Positions 47,493-60,437 are shown, counted from the stretch's first letter. The stretch: 64,000 bases of DNA from Bursaphelenchus xylophilus (GCA_904066235.2 CAJFCV020000004.1:8804001-8868000); one strand, 5' to 3'. Numbers and translations are program-made. The notes: generated by a model not told the origin, from the sequence alone.

Positions 47493-50400
47493 TTACAAAA
47501 CGTCCCAGCCCGAGCAATCCGAGTAATGTCGCCCTTGATTCAGCCGATTTAACCGTTCAATATCCTCACTAGAGATGGGGACGTTGACGGATTGGATGTT
47601 GGCTGCGATTCTCTTGGGATTTGAAGACTTTGGGACCACTCCAATTCCTTGTTTGATCGGGAAAACCAACATTAATTGCTGAAAATGCATATTACCCATG
47701 ACAAAATTATTGACTTTTGGGAAATTATAAAAATTTTCGTACTTTAGCAATATAAAAAAGGCAAAATATTCTTTCAAAATGCTCTATGTGCTATATCACT
47801 TCTTTTTCCATCAAAAATTCTCAAGATTTCCATTATTTTTCATCTCAAAAATCCATATTGTTGCACTTGGTGATCAATTTTTAGATTCCGTATTTTAGGG
47901 CAGAAAAGCCAAGTATCCTCTCAGAGTCCCTTATCTTCTCTGTTTTTTCCATAATCTACCATAAAATCACAAAATTCGTATAAGTTTTTGTCTCAAAAAC
48001 ACGTCTATATAAAGCGGGAGATAAAAGATTTTCTGAAAAATTTTTGAAATTTTTCTGTTTTTACTTTTTTTTTTAAAAAAAAGTAAATTTTGAAAAATTT
48101 CCGGAAATTTTCGATTTCGGAAAGTCAAAAAACATTCTTACTCCGAACGACAAATTTTTGGAAAGTTGGATCAAAAATGGCTCGCCAAAAGGTCGATCCG
48201 GAAAGTTGAAACAAAAATGGCTCGCCCATTTTGGCTGGTGAGTAGGATGCCGTTTTTACTCACATGCACGCCAATTTATTTTCTTCAAAACTATTTTTGC
48301 GAGCTGCGCCCGGGAATTCCAGATGTGTCAAATTTCTCTCTCCCGGAAGAAACGTTTTGATTTTTTTGAAGTTGTGAATCTATTTTCTCCACGAAGATGG
48401 GCTGAAAAGTGATCAAGTAAGTTAGCATTAGCAAGAGGAGATGTACTTTTTTCATTTGACACCAAAAATTTTCCTTTTATTTCAGAGAAAGGTACAAATT
48501 TTTTCCAATTCGTAAAACTTCATGACCATGGATAATGTAAGTGCGCTTACCGCGTTTTTTGTTCCGTTTTGGAGTTAACAGTTCTAGGCTGGCGAGTTCT
48601 AGAGGACACCTCACTTTAGTTTTGTTATATACTCTATCTATCAAACGCCACCAATTTTGATTTCTAGGTGTCATGTACAATATCGAAATCCGCTCAGATC
48701 CGCCGGATTTTTGCCACGAAGGCGTTCTAAACTGGGGTAATAACGTAGTAAGGCTCAAATAACGTTGTTACAATAACTTGAAGATAGTTTACTTTCGTAT
48801 AACATACTTTTTGGAAAGTTAGTATAGTATTTGAAACTTTTACGTCGTTATTCCTCAAAATTTATGGGGTTTCATACATGGGGAATATACATGAGAGTAG
48901 GGTCTCCTCTAAACGTTTCCCGACTTAGAATCTTGACGTCGTAGCAAAAAACGAGATAATCTCACTTACATTATCCATGGTCATGAAGCTTTACGAATTG
49001 GAAAAATTTTGTACCTTTCTCTGAAATAAAAGGGAAAATTTTGGTGTCAAATGAAAAACGTACATCTCCTCTTGCTAATTCTAACTTACTTGATCACTTT
49101 TTAGCCCATCTTCGTGGAGAACATAGCTTCAGAACATCGCACAAACATAAAAATAATTTTTTCGGAAGAGAAAAACTTGACACATCAGGGAAAGACTTGG
49201 CGTCAACCTTGCAACCTGCAGTGCGGGGCCAAAAAGAGGATGAAAGTAAAAACAAGCTCTGACTTTCCACGACTCCGAGCGGGGAGTAAGATCCGATCCT
49301 ACTCCCGACCTTCAAGTCGGAAAGCCAGAAACAAAATTGACTTTTTTTTGCATTTTCCGGAAAGTAAACTGAAAATTTACTTTTTTTAAAAAAAAAAAGT
49401 AAAAACAGAAAAATTTCAAAAATTTTTCAGAAAATCTTTTATCTCCCGCTTTATATTATACAGGGTGCGGCAATTTTTCGGCCGGATTTTAATTGGCCAT
49501 AACTTTTTTAGTTTTTGGGCAAATGTTAAAATTCTTTTTTTCCCTGAATCCATAGACAACCCCATTTTGTTTAATACCAAATATGTTATACCCGTTCATT
49601 AGACTACAGTAAAAATTCGAGACAAAGAAAAAACTCTAATTTTCATAGCTGACAATGGAATTACCCCTAGTGCGACTCTCAGATTTTCTTTAAATTTTGC
49701 ACATGGGCCGGACATAGGCCACACATCAATTCCTGAAAGTTTCAGCCCGCACCTTTCAGGGGCGACCAAGATATTCAACGATTCTTTGCGGTCAGGAGGG
49801 CACATGAGTGGTCACACAGAAAAACTTTTTGGCTATATCTTCGCTAGTTTTGTGCGGAGAGAGCTGATTTTTTGTGGAAACGGTATTCTCCATGGCATGA
49901 ACAGGCATGAAATTTTTTACGACAAAATTCGTAAAAAAAATCATTTTTTCTGGCGATTTTCACACACGCCGAAAAAGCAGAGAAAACGACCGAAATGCCA
50001 ATAACTATGAACTAGGTCCCTGTATGTATAACATATTTGGCATTGAACAAAATGGGGTTGTCTGAGAATTCAGGGAAAAAAAGAATTTTAACATTCGGAT
50101 AAAAACTAAAAAAGTTATAGCCAATTCAAATCCGGCCGAAAAATTGCCGCACCCTGTACTTGCCCATCAACTATTTCGACTTTAAATTTTTCGTATTTTT
50201 GAATTAAAACACGATAAAAAGTATTTTCAAATCTCATCGTCTCTCATTTTCTTACCAATCGTACACTAAAACCTCTCCATGAACACCTTCTCACCTCAAA
50301 TCCGATATTATACTTGCTCATCAACTCTTTGACGGTCGGATCTCCTACCAGGCCTCTCGAATGGAATGCCAAAGGTGTATGTGCTTGGAAAAGGATCCCA

Positions 50401-51542
50401 TTCTTTTTGCAATATTCGACCAAGTCGGGTCTGGTGAGATGTGGATGGAATTCGCATTGATTTACGACGGGTTTGGAGTGGCCATCCTGAACGAGTTGAT
50501 CGATGTGGGAGGCCTCAAAATTGGAGACGCCAACGGACCGGATCTTGCCAGCGGCTAAAACACAACTTATTCTTTAATTTTTTGATTTTTTTGGGAAAAC
50601 TGCCTAAGGGAAAATAGCGAAATTTGGTCTTTTTTAAGGTAAAATGGTGATTTTTTGATGACTTTCTTTCATTTCTTTGTTTCTACATGTAAAAACAGTC
50701 GAATCTGTATGAAACAATGAAATTAATATAGTTTTAGCCCCTTACAAGACATTTAAAGTAAAAATAAAACTTGCATTGCAGTGCTTCCAAGGCTCCGAAG
50801 GCTTCACTCCGATCCTTTCGATTGGCCGATCTTTTGTCAGAAACTCCCCAATTCTTGGGATAATGGATCAAAACCAGGTCCAAGTAGCTGGAAATTTAAT
50901 AAAAACAATTTTTGGGGAAAAAAAATTAAAAGTAAAGGCAAAAAATAAAAAATTGACATCTAATGTCTACTACAATATAAAACATTGACCACTCTGACCG
51001 TATTTTACAATATTATGAACTCTAACAGCTGTCAAGCTCATAAAAATCCCATTAAAATAATTCTTACTCTGTTCCAAGTTTGTGCAACGAATCCTCGACC
51101 ATATCAGTAATGCCTCCGGCAACGTTTGATGAATTCGAAATATTGGCTTTGGTCTCAATGAAAATGTCTTCTCGACGGAGTCCGTGCTTCGGCAAGACCG
51201 TCTGAAACAATATTCATTTATTTTGGATACTGTAATTTTCACATAAAATATGTCATCATGACGGATTTTTTGGAAATTTAATGTAAAAATCGACAAAAAA
51301 GAGAACCCGTATTTTACAAATAAACAGTAATCAAAAAGTACCTTGAGGGCATCGCCCAGCTGTCGCTCATTGCGATAGTACTTGGCGGTGTCAAACAGCC
51401 GATACCCTGAGGCAAACGCCGCATCCAAAGCGGTAACACATTCGGAACTCGACTCCAACTGCCATGTTCCCAGTCCAAACAATGGGATTTGATGGCCGTC
51501 AAGCAGCTTGAAGGATCCCCCGAGCACCTTGGAAAATGGCAT
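47493..51542 (-). CDS. Aldo-keto reductase, 5 exons
   Basis: NADP(H)-dependent carbonyl reductase of the AKR barrel family, about 297 residues (family about 315). Exons: 51542-51342, 51201-51068, 50887-50775, 50554-50295, 47678-47493. The catalytic tetrad is complete: Asp and Tyr in DTAKYYRNERQLG, Lys in FIETKA, His in LVLIHYP. Other signatures are GLGTWQL near the N terminus, AGKIRSVGVSNF, QCEFHPHL and the cofactor loop GVVPKSSNPKRI. The start ATG at 51542 gives the standard short lead into the first strand. Intron 3 needs a GC donor (T|GCAAGT) to keep frame. Intron 4 is 2.6 kb and is largely two palindromic elements. The strand order near the C terminus (QLMLVFPIKQGIG) is slightly divergent, and the segment before it is short, which may explain the reduced length. 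The substrate is unknown. Confidence 0.9.
48007..49460. mobile_element. Large palindromic element in aldo-keto reductase intron 4
   Basis: Arms of about 700 bp meet near 48750. Matching pairs include AAGCGGGAGATAAAAGA/inverse at the ends, CCACGAAGATGGGC at about 48395 against about 49105, and CATGACCATGGATAATGTAA at 48520 against about 48970. There is no intact ORF. Confidence 0.7.
49461..50156. mobile_element. Family D element, CAGGGTGCGGCAATTTTTCG ends
   Basis: About 696 bp, TA-flanked, with inverted arms of about 130 bp. It abuts the palindrome at 48007-49460 and contains a diverged family B copy. Confidence 0.75.
49640..50010. repeat. Diverged family B copy nested in a CAGGGTG element
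   Basis: Contains CCCCTAGTGCGACTCTCAGA and later the GAGGGCACATGAGTGGTCAC counterpart of the family B core. It lies inside the element at 49461-50156. Confidence 0.55.
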
Positions 51543-52593
51543 CTAAAATTATATTGTTTTAGACAACAGCTGCTATAAATTTATAAATTTATATAATTGG
51601 AAAACACAGGAGGAAAATCAAATTAGTCTCAACTTATCAAACAGCTTTATTCAATGTTTCAAAAAGGTTTTTGTTTCCAACTATTTACTTTCCAAAGTAT
51701 TTTATGATAAACAAGTTTGGCGAGCTGCGCCCGAGACTCAACGGATCCTGTCGGCTTGAGGTTTTTACTACGTAAATTTCTTATTACTTCAAATTAAAGA
51801 GGAGAAATTTTTCTTTCAACTATACTAAAAAGTACGGTAAAAGATTTCTTTATCATAGAGATCAGAAGTTTTTACTGCAGTGCACTTTCTTTGTTGTTTT
51901 TTTGGCATAACGTAGCGATGTGTGCATTTTGATGAACCAAAAATGGTGTTTTATCAACGATCAATAACTCCGATAAGAACACTGGGCTTAAACCGGGCGC
52001 GCAATTTGGCGAATGAATTATCTTATAAAAAATCGCATTTGATTCTATGAAGATTGGTCGGAAATGCTGTTGAAATCGAAGATTGTAAGTGATTTGCTGA
52101 TGATTTTTTGATTCTATGATAAGAAGGAGGATTTTTAAGGTTTTTTAAAAGAGGGTTTAATGATTGGCTTCCAAAACCATCAAATCTTACTGTTTTTGCG
52201 ATATTATCCATGTCAAGAAAGAGTAAAATTTGAAAACACAACTGTCCACCGAAATTTTGATAAACCCTTCTACAAATCGTCTTTGTTTCGTGCCCTAAGC
52301 TGTTTTACTAATTATCTCCGCGTTCCCCTATCTAATTCTTTCATTTCTTCCGATGCACCACTCTGACCACGGGCGCAGCTCGCGGCATATTCTTATTTTC
52401 TTGCGAAAAAGATGTTGCGAAAATAAACTAGAACTTTTCTGGCCGTTCGGACAAAGGGAGAAGAAAGGAGAGGTTGTGCTCGAAGAACTCGTGGACACAA
52501 AGTAGACGATAGGGGATTCGTTCCTGTGCCAGTTGCTATGCCAGGATTCTGCAGAGTCTGAGTCTTTATAACCCCGCGAATTCTGTGAAGTTG
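51543..52593. other. Head-to-head upstream region carrying a possible inverted-repeat element
   Basis: About 1.05 kb lie between the aldo-keto reductase and NAD kinase 2 starts, so both promoters should be here. Most of it (51719-52383) is bounded by inverted GCGAGCTGCGCCCG. No TATA box stands out. Confidence 0.4.
51719..52383. mobile_element. Candidate element with GCGAGCTGCGCCCG inverted ends
   Basis: GCGAGCTGCGCCCG starts at about 51720, and its reverse complement sits at 52370-52383. A third copy occurs at 48299 inside the aldo-keto reductase intron. The interior has no coding potential. The target duplication is not clear. Confidence 0.4.
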
Positions 52594-55500
52594 ATGTTAA
52601 AAGCTGTGAGTTTCTTCTCTTTCTTGTTTGTTCTGATGTTTAGGGCGAGCGAGGCTCTTTTTATATGTTTCAAAGTCGGGCTGACGTTGGATTTCTGTTT
52701 TTATCTCGGAAGTACGGGGCAATTATATTCACCATGACAGCTTCAAACCGACTGGGCTCTCTCATGCTTTAGAGAAATGCAACTATCGTAAAATGGTTTT
52801 TAAGACCAAGCTGATATGTTGAAGCTGCTTCTGACTAAGTTTCAAATTCGTACTACAAAAACATCTCAAGATACGAGCGATTTTCGAACTGCCATACCTA
52901 AATTAAGGTCGAGATCGATTTTTTGCCATTTTTCCGTCCGAATTCTTAACACAGCTTGTAGTTTATACATTGCAAACTCCGATGTTTGAATTTTAAAGTG
53001 GAATTGGTTGATTCGTCGCGTTTTTATCGGAATTTTAAGACGTCTTTGTTCTTTGTTCCTGTTTAAATTTAATTTTTGGGGTTTCTAATGGTGGTTTGTG
53101 GTTTACAGCTCTTCTAAATTAGGTTCTGTCTGCTTGTAGCGCACTATGGCGTTCCGGGCTGTTAATTCTTCCTTTAATGGAGGTTTTAATTTAATTTGTC
53201 TCATGGATAATAAGTACGTTGTTAGCTTCAAAAAAAGGTCGGAACCTAAGAACTTTTGATGTGAAATTCTCGTGTAATATATAATTTTGTCTGTCTAGAC
53301 TTCTCAACGTTTTTTATTTTGTCTGAATGGAGGTTTTCAAATTTTCTCTTCCAAACATCATGGATAATATAAAACGTTGCGGAATTCGATAAAAGATGAC
53401 GTCCTGAAGTCTGAACTTTGAGTCTCATGATCATATTATCGGCTCCGTGTGAAGATGCTTCAAGTTTTGTGGTTCTTTGCAGGGTCTTCGCTTTCGTCTC
53501 CCTTCTTATCGGCGCCCGGTCCAGCAATCGCGCTGCTTTTCCTCCCAATCAGACGACTTTCCGGGCAACCAAGCCCCGCACAACCGTTTTATGGGCTTTC
53601 AGCTGGATCAGAGCGGCGAGAAAATCCAGAAACAGGATTTCGAGTGGCCAATTCTTGTATGTTTTTTTGATCAAAGTTTTGTCGCTTTAGGAAATTATTT
53701 CGAGAATTTTGCGGTAAAAGGTTCTTAAAAGCCCTTAGGCTCAAAATTGAGAGTGAATAAAATTTTTCGAAGGAAGTTGAGAGACCTTTTTATATTATAC
53801 TGGACATCTGATGGATAATTTTCAGCACGGTGGATATAAACCGCAACATGTCCTGGTACTCTCGAAAATCACTCGATGGGAGGTTATAAAGGATAAGAGG
53901 ATAGGAAAAGATCCATCAGATGCCCACTTGATCGCCAAACATAAGCAACAAGAGTGGTTTGTGGAAAAGATTGTGGAGAAGTTAAAGTAAGTTGTTTTTT
54001 GTTGTGTTTTGCGTTTTTAGATGTGTTTTGTGACAGCGAAGATGATTAGAGAGCTTTTAAAAGGTAGAAATGGAATTATTCCGAGGAAAACGGATATTTT
54101 TTAATTTTGTTACCTAAAATCTTGATGATACTTTAAATTTCGGCGAAAGTTCGATGTAGTGTCATTTTTTATGACTGGAAATGACTTATTGCGTCGTTTA
54201 CTATGATTTGATAAGGAATTCCACACAGAGCTTTTTCAAAATCAGCTGATATATTCAATTTTCCCACCTGGACCAAGATGAATATAAATTTTTCTTCCAG
54301 AAGCCACAAAATCAATGTCACAGTAACGAAACCGGGTCATTACACTGTCGAGAAGCTGAAGAATGTAGACCTGGTGATCTCCGCCGGTGGTGATGGAACA
54401 TTCCTAACAGCAGCCAGCAGAATTCGAAATAATATCCCGGTTATTGGGATAAATACGGATCCTGTCGGGTCAGAAGGTCATTTATGTCTCACGGGAAAAG
54501 AGAAGAGAGATGTTGGAGAAGTAATTGAACAGTTCTTGGCCGGCCATTTCACTTTCTTTTATCGACACAGGATAAGAGTCACCTTGTTGAAGTGAGTTTT
54601 GATGTTGAATTTAAATATTTTTTGGTTTAGTTGGGAAGCTGAAGCATGATTAGTCTATTTAGAGGGGTATTAGGAAAAATAAAGCAAAAAATTATATTAC
54701 ACATGGTAAATTGATGAATTTTTTTTATTGTAGTAGACCCAACGTATATATTTTTAATCACGTTGGTTATTATGAGGTTGTAATTTACCCATATTTACTA
54801 TTTTTTGTTAGAAATTAGGACATTTTTATATTGTAGTAGACAAAAATTTTGACTTAGGCGTCTATAATTGATTTTTATGTGAGTTATAAGCTCTAATCTC
54901 TCCTGAAATTGCAGACCGAGCATTGTTGGAAAGGTCCGCCGCAACGACAGCACCGAAGAACACAATGACAAAGCCCAATTCCATTCCGACGACGAAGAAA
55001 ATCATCACAATAACATTCCCCTGCCCCTCCTCGCCCTAAACGAAGTATTTGTGGGCGAATCCCACGCCGCCAGAGTCAGTTATTTGGAGATCCAGATCGA
55101 CGACGGCCCGGTTTATAAGCAGAAAAATAGCGGAGTTATTGTTTGCACGGGGACCGGCTCGACTTCTTGGAATTATAACATAAATCGGAGCACCGAAAGA
55201 AGTGTGGCAGAGCTCATAACATTCATGCAGGAACAGGGATACGAAGTGAAACCGCCGCTGGATCAGAATGCGGTGAAGAGTCTGTGCCAGCGATACAATG
55301 AGAGACTGGTCTTTGCACCGGATGAAGAACGTAAGGAAAGGGATGGAAATGGGGTTTGAAGGGGTCTAGGAAAGATGGGAGATGAAACAAGGGTTTGTTA
55401 TGGGAGAAGAGAGGTAGTAGTGGATGTTTTTTAAGAAAATTTTGACTTATTTTGGTTTTTTGAGCTTCTTGGACCTTATTTTAGGTAATAAAATGGAGGA

Positions 55501-56059
55501 AGATTGACTTTTAGTTTTTTGCGGGTATCAATAAGTGTTTTTGTGAATCTCAATGGCTTATTAAAAGTGTAGAAGGTTATACAGACCTGCATTCTTGGAG
55601 AAATTCGATAAAATTTTGTTTGTTAGGCCTGTGACCTTATTTTAGGTATAAATTTGAAATTTTTTGATTTTTTCGAATTTAAAAGCTTGAAAAAAATTAT
55701 GAGGCTTGATGACTCCTTATGGAATCAATATTTTTGCCGTAGAAATTTTATTTTGATAAAAAAAATCGAGAAATTTTCGATTTTCGGACCTTTGAAAATC
55801 CGTAACAGTAATTCGATTGCTTGCAGGGATGGAATACAGTATCCGCGACCCGGTCTTCAACCGGACCTTTGCCCAAATCCCGGACCGAGGATCGGCGACC
55901 AAAATTAAAATCAAATCCAAGTGTTCGCACGCCCATTTGACGTTGGACGGATCAACTTCGATCCCATTCAATCATGGCGCCGAAGTCTTGATCGAACTCT
56001 ACCGAGAAGACGCCCTCAGGACGGCTCTTTTGACCGCACCGGCCGAGAAATCGTCATAG
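52594..56059 (+). CDS. nadk-2: Mitochondrial NAD kinase (NADK2 family), 6 exons
   Basis: Phosphorylates NAD(H) to NADP(H) in mitochondria. Exons: 52594-52605, 53483-53656, 53826-53986, 54301-54591, 54915-55330, 55827-56059. Phases 0, 0, 2, 2 and 1 are all consistent, giving about 429 residues (human NADK2 442). The N terminus read through exons 1 and 2 is Arg-rich with no acidic residue at first (GLRFRLPSYRRPVQQSRCFS), typical of a mitochondrial presequence. The kinase core shows SAGGDGTFLTAAS (GGDGT motif), IGINTDPVGSEGHLCL, LNEVFVGES, IDDGP, CTGTGSTSWNYNINR and a C-terminal YSIRDPVFNR block. The order and wording match NADK2 rather than cytosolic NADK. The 12-nt first coding exon (MLKA) is the least certain part. 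It was picked because GCT|GTGAGT meets the acceptor at 53483 in phase. The gene runs head to head with the aldo-keto reductase and tail to tail with V-ATPase C. Confidence 0.91.
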
Positions 56060-56476
56060 ACATATCCAACGTTAGATTTTTTTGAAAATCTTCCTCCAAT
56101 TTTCGGGTAAAAAATCCCAATTTTAGCTAAAAAAGATATGCCAAAAGCCATCCTCTTGCATTCACTTCACAGTGTATATTGTATTTATATTAAATTTCTA
56201 CCAAAAACATCTAATTAATTCGCATTTATTCTCAAAAATTCCTCATGAGTAATATACAAAAATAAAAAATAAGTACGTTATGAGCATAGACGTCTGTTCT
56301 ACGGGGTGCCTAAGGGTCTTCAAGGTGGTAAGAGAGCGGTCAGCGGGGAATTTCAATACTTAAGCCAAAGAAAATATCTCTTTTTTTGAAAATCACAGAA
56401 CTTTGTATTAGATAGAATTATATAAGTGAAAATGGTGGTTTAGCGTCGAAGAATGTTTGTGGGGGAGTTCTATAAT
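56060..56476. other. Short convergent intergenic gap
   Basis: 417 bp separate the stops of NAD kinase 2 (+) and V-ATPase C (-). The gap holds AATAAA-like signals on both strands (plus near 56262) and no repeat that I recognise. Confidence 0.6.
56225..56230 (-). terminator. Poly(A) signal of V-ATPase C
   Basis: AATAAA on the minus strand, about 250 bp after the stop and within the short convergent gap shared with NAD kinase 2. Confidence 0.4.
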
Positions 56477-58619
56477 TTATCGTTTGTCGATAAAGTCAAT
56501 GTTTAGCTTGAAGAAAACATAGGGATAGTAGTCGTGGACGCCCAGCGAGACTAGGGTTGGGGCGTCGTCAAAGGTCTGAAAATGGGATTTTTAGATAAGT
56601 TCGGGCAAAATTTCAATTTTTACATGCATTAATGGCTCAATTATGACCCGAAAACCTATTATAACACCCTTCATCTTGACAAAAATAATTTTTATTCTAA
56701 ACCTACCTAAAAAAAAATTGTCAAAAATCTATTTAAATATTGCTAAATTAGATTGATTCTGCATTGACAAGCCCTAATAACACATCTCATCCCTTCTATT
56801 TTATTAAAAAATGCTAAAAATTATATTTTAGGTAACAAAATCTAATTTTTCAGCAAGAATTTTGATTTTTCCCGCACTAAACCCTGGCCAATTGCCATGA
56901 TCTACTTTCTATCACCCTTATACCACTAATCATCCACTCTATCCCAACAAATTATCCACTTACATCAATAGGACCAGCCGCCGACCCATCCAAATGTTGA
57001 TACAATTTGTTCAACTCTGATCGCAACTTCTTTTGCGTTCCCTTTTGCGGTTCCATTACGGCGGCTTGGAAATTGACCGGAAGCCCAAATCGAAGGACGG
57101 ATTCGACAAACACCCTTAGGGCTTTGACATGAATATAAGCCGAGAAAATTTCACCAAAATTGATCTTGAGCCAGCGAACCAATGGTGCATACTGACGTTG
57201 TTTCTCTTGGACCAACTTGTCTCGATCCATCTTACTGGCCTTTAAGGTTTGCTCGTCATATACGAAGTCGCGAACAATGAATCTAGAAAAAAATTGGGAT
57301 ACTTCTTCAAGCATGTCTAGTATAATATAAAAATCTGCCAAAACTAACTTCTTCTCTCGACATTTTCCCTTGTACTCATCGATAATCTTCTTGAAGAGCG
57401 TGACAGTGTATAAGGAATGCTCCGCGTCTTCGGTGATTTTCTTCGCCGAGCCTGGGACCACATATTCCGAGAAGGACCAGTAACTTGCTTCCCATTCTTT
57501 AGTTTGAAGCCTAAAAAGCAAATTCAATTCCTCAAAACCTCTTTCGCGTCCATCTAGTGGTCATACCGGCTCTCTAAAGACCAAAAACAAAATAAAAACA
57601 CTTACTTTGGCACCACTACAACAACAGTTTGAAGGTATTCCGAGTTCTGAACAAAGTCATCAGCCTTCACAATATCAGCCAAATCCTTGGTAATCAAAGA
57701 TCCAGTCGCCTTACGGTCCAAAGAAGCCAAAGTGTTCTTCAAGTTGTTGTAATTCAAAGCTTTGGTCTTCAAATCGTTGTCAATTTGAGTAATTTGCTAA
57801 AAATAAAAAATTAGTAAACTATAACGTATTTTACAATACCAGAATCTTTTTCGATCACTCAGATGTCATAAAAAGAGAACAAAACGACCAAGCCAACTTA
57901 CTTTACCAATTATTTCACTCAAAACCTTCAACGATTGCTTCAGTGGATACTTTGCGCCCTCCCATTGGAATCTGGTGAGGTAGGTGTGCATATCCTCTGA
58001 AAATATATAAATAAGAATATAAGCCATCCAACATAAACGAAAAGATCCAGTAGATAACAAAAAGAGTCTGCTTTGAGCAATTTTTTTATGTTATACATCA
58101 TGGATAATATTTTTTGAATAAAAAAGAAAACAAACCGCAAATTTCTAAAAGAAAAGCTTTGCAAAAGGTGCATAGAGAGTTGTTACTGCATTTCTAAACT
58201 GAAAACTTTCAAATTTCGAGCTTGCGAACAAAAAATTATCAATTTATATTGCCCATGAAACCATCTCTTGGTCCTTCTAAAAACTTACTATTCCCAATGA
58301 CCAAATTGTCGACCAACTTATCTCTCTCCTCTTCCAAGACCTCAGCAAAGTATTGGACCAACTTTCGAGTCGTTCTAAACGCCAAAACATTCAATATGAA
58401 ACTAAATACTTACTGTTCGGCGGCGGCATCCAATTTAGCCAAGTCATCGCTCAATCCGACCAGTTGATCCAATGTTCCCACCTTCAAGTCGGGCACATTG
58501 AACTTGTAGTTGGTGCTGATGGCATTGGTGGTGGCTTGGAGCCGGTCCCAGGTCTCCTGCGGGGTTTTCTCGCCGGGCGCCGAGACCAGCCAAATCTCCT
58601 GGATGGGGGCGGCACTCAT
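56477..58619 (-). CDS. vha-11: V-type ATPase V1 subunit C, 7 exons
   Basis: Peripheral-stalk subunit C of the V1 sector, which reversibly links V1 to V0 and so controls proton pumping. Exons: 58619-58414, 58374-58289, 57996-57902, 57796-57606, 57510-57349, 57282-56964, 56575-56477. Phases 2, 1, 0, 2, 2 and 0 all match, giving about 385 residues, the same as animal orthologues (about 384). Diagnostic blocks: [124 protein letters not shown] and the end [14 protein letters not shown]. The ATG at 58619 gives the expected short N terminus. The symbol follows the C. elegans orthologue. No break or odd residue is seen. Confidence 0.97.
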
Positions 58620-59928
58620 CTTCGGAAATTAATAGTAAAATTCCCGAGTTTCTACTATTTTACTTTCCTCGGCGAGCCGAAAAATTTATTTTTATTCTCT
58701 CACCACTGGTTTCTGGTCTTTTTGACCACCTCTTGTTTTCGTGGCGGGACCCAGGATGGGGGTTAGTGGGATGGGAAATTTCAAATTTTTAAGGGCAAAA
58801 TGGAAAAATACTGGTAACTGGAAATCCAAAAATGCATTTGAGCACCATTTGAATCTATCGATTTTAAAACAAACGCCATTTTTTACCAATTTCATCTACT
58901 ATAATATCAAGCGAAACTCCGAAAAAATCGTGGAAATAAACACATGTCTTGCTTGAATTCGTTATAAAACGTCATAATTATAGGTTGAAAACAAGAATTT
59001 TTAAAAATTACCATTCATTCACCCTGATTTTGAACTCTCTTCATTAATATAAAGTGTAATATAATTTATGTCCAAGTCTGGACAGGTGCTATTTTCAAGC
59101 CCTGGGAATGGGTTTAAGATCCACTAATCTGCCGTTCTCTTGCTATTTTTTATTTTTCATTTGGGCTCTCCCTTTCTCCAGTTGCTAAACAAATAAAAAA
59201 TCTCTCAAACACGCGGCAAAAACGTCAAATTTTTCTTGAAATTGCTCCCGGGGAAACGATTGACCGGCATTTCATTGACATTCGGGCTTGTTTTTTCATT
59301 TTTTTTTTCATTTTGTAATAGTTAGTGAAAATTTTAAAAAAATTTTTTTGGGGGGGGGGGGGTCTCAAGGGTAAATTTAATTTTGAAAAACCCCAATTTT
59401 CGAAAAACGTTTTTTTAAATTTTCGAATTTTTCGAACGTCATGCTCTCTCTAAACTAGTGTAAAAGTTATTTACAATGACTTGAAAGTGTAAGTAAACCT
59501 TCCAATAATCTATTCAACTTTGTCCTTAATTTCTAGTGCTGTCGTTGAAGTTTGTAGTGAATCTTTTGTTATCGAAAAACCCATACATCAAGAGGTCAGC
59601 TGTTACGTTACATAGACAAGGACAAGTACAATTTTTACCAAGCATAGACTTGTACATATTATACATTGTAATTTCGAGAGGTTACCTTTCTCTTGTCCTT
59701 GAATATTGTAGAAATTTGCATTTCAAAGCGGCGAGAAAATCACAGCCGTTGTTGGATGACAAGGGGTTTGTAAATGACTGTGGAAGTGGTTTTTGTCATT
59801 TTCTGGAATCTCTATGTTTCAGGATTTCCTCAAAGTTTTCTTGAGGTTAAAACGCTCACTTAGACCTGTGTTTTAAATGTGCGTCTTATGGAAAATTTTC
59901 GTTGTATATAAGTGAGCACTTCCGCTAA
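58620..59928. other. Upstream region of V-ATPase C
   Basis: AT-rich with a run of 12 or more G near 59348. No gene supported. Confidence 0.5.
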
Positions 59929-60340
59929 CAGGGGAAGTACCCCAAGTGCGACGCTCAGATTTCGATGAAACTTGGCACAAATTTAGAACAATTTTTCCTA
60001 TGATATAAGCGCGAGAATCCTAGCTCGCGCTTTGCAGAAACAACCGAGATTTTTAGATCGAAAGTAGGCGAAAATTTAGGACTTTTTGCCGAATTTCGGC
60101 ACGAAAAGTTGCATGCCTATTTCTACCGTAAAGGAAAATATTTCTACAAAAAATCAAAATTTTCGGCACTAAACTACCAAAGTTATGGCCAAAAAGCGTT
60201 TTTCTCTCTGACCGCTCTCCACGTTTAGCGTGCTCTCTCGGCGGCAAAAATAGTTCGATATCAAGCGCGAGCTAAAACTTTCACGAATTGACATTTAGTC
60301 CATACCCGACGTGTGTGCAAAATTTGAAGTACTTCCCCTG
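59929..60340. mobile_element. Family B inverted-repeat element
   Basis: Ends CAGGGGAAGTACCCCAAGTG and CTTCCCCTG, flanked by TAA on both sides. 412 bp. It is inverted relative to the copy at 4787, with strong internal similarity. Confidence 0.8.
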
Positions 60341-60437
60341 TAAGCCAAAATTGGCTTTCTCCCAGCAAAGAAATTTTTCGTTGCGGGACCCGCGCCCGGT
60401 AGGCGCGCCACTGAGAATAAAAATAATTTCTCGAGGA

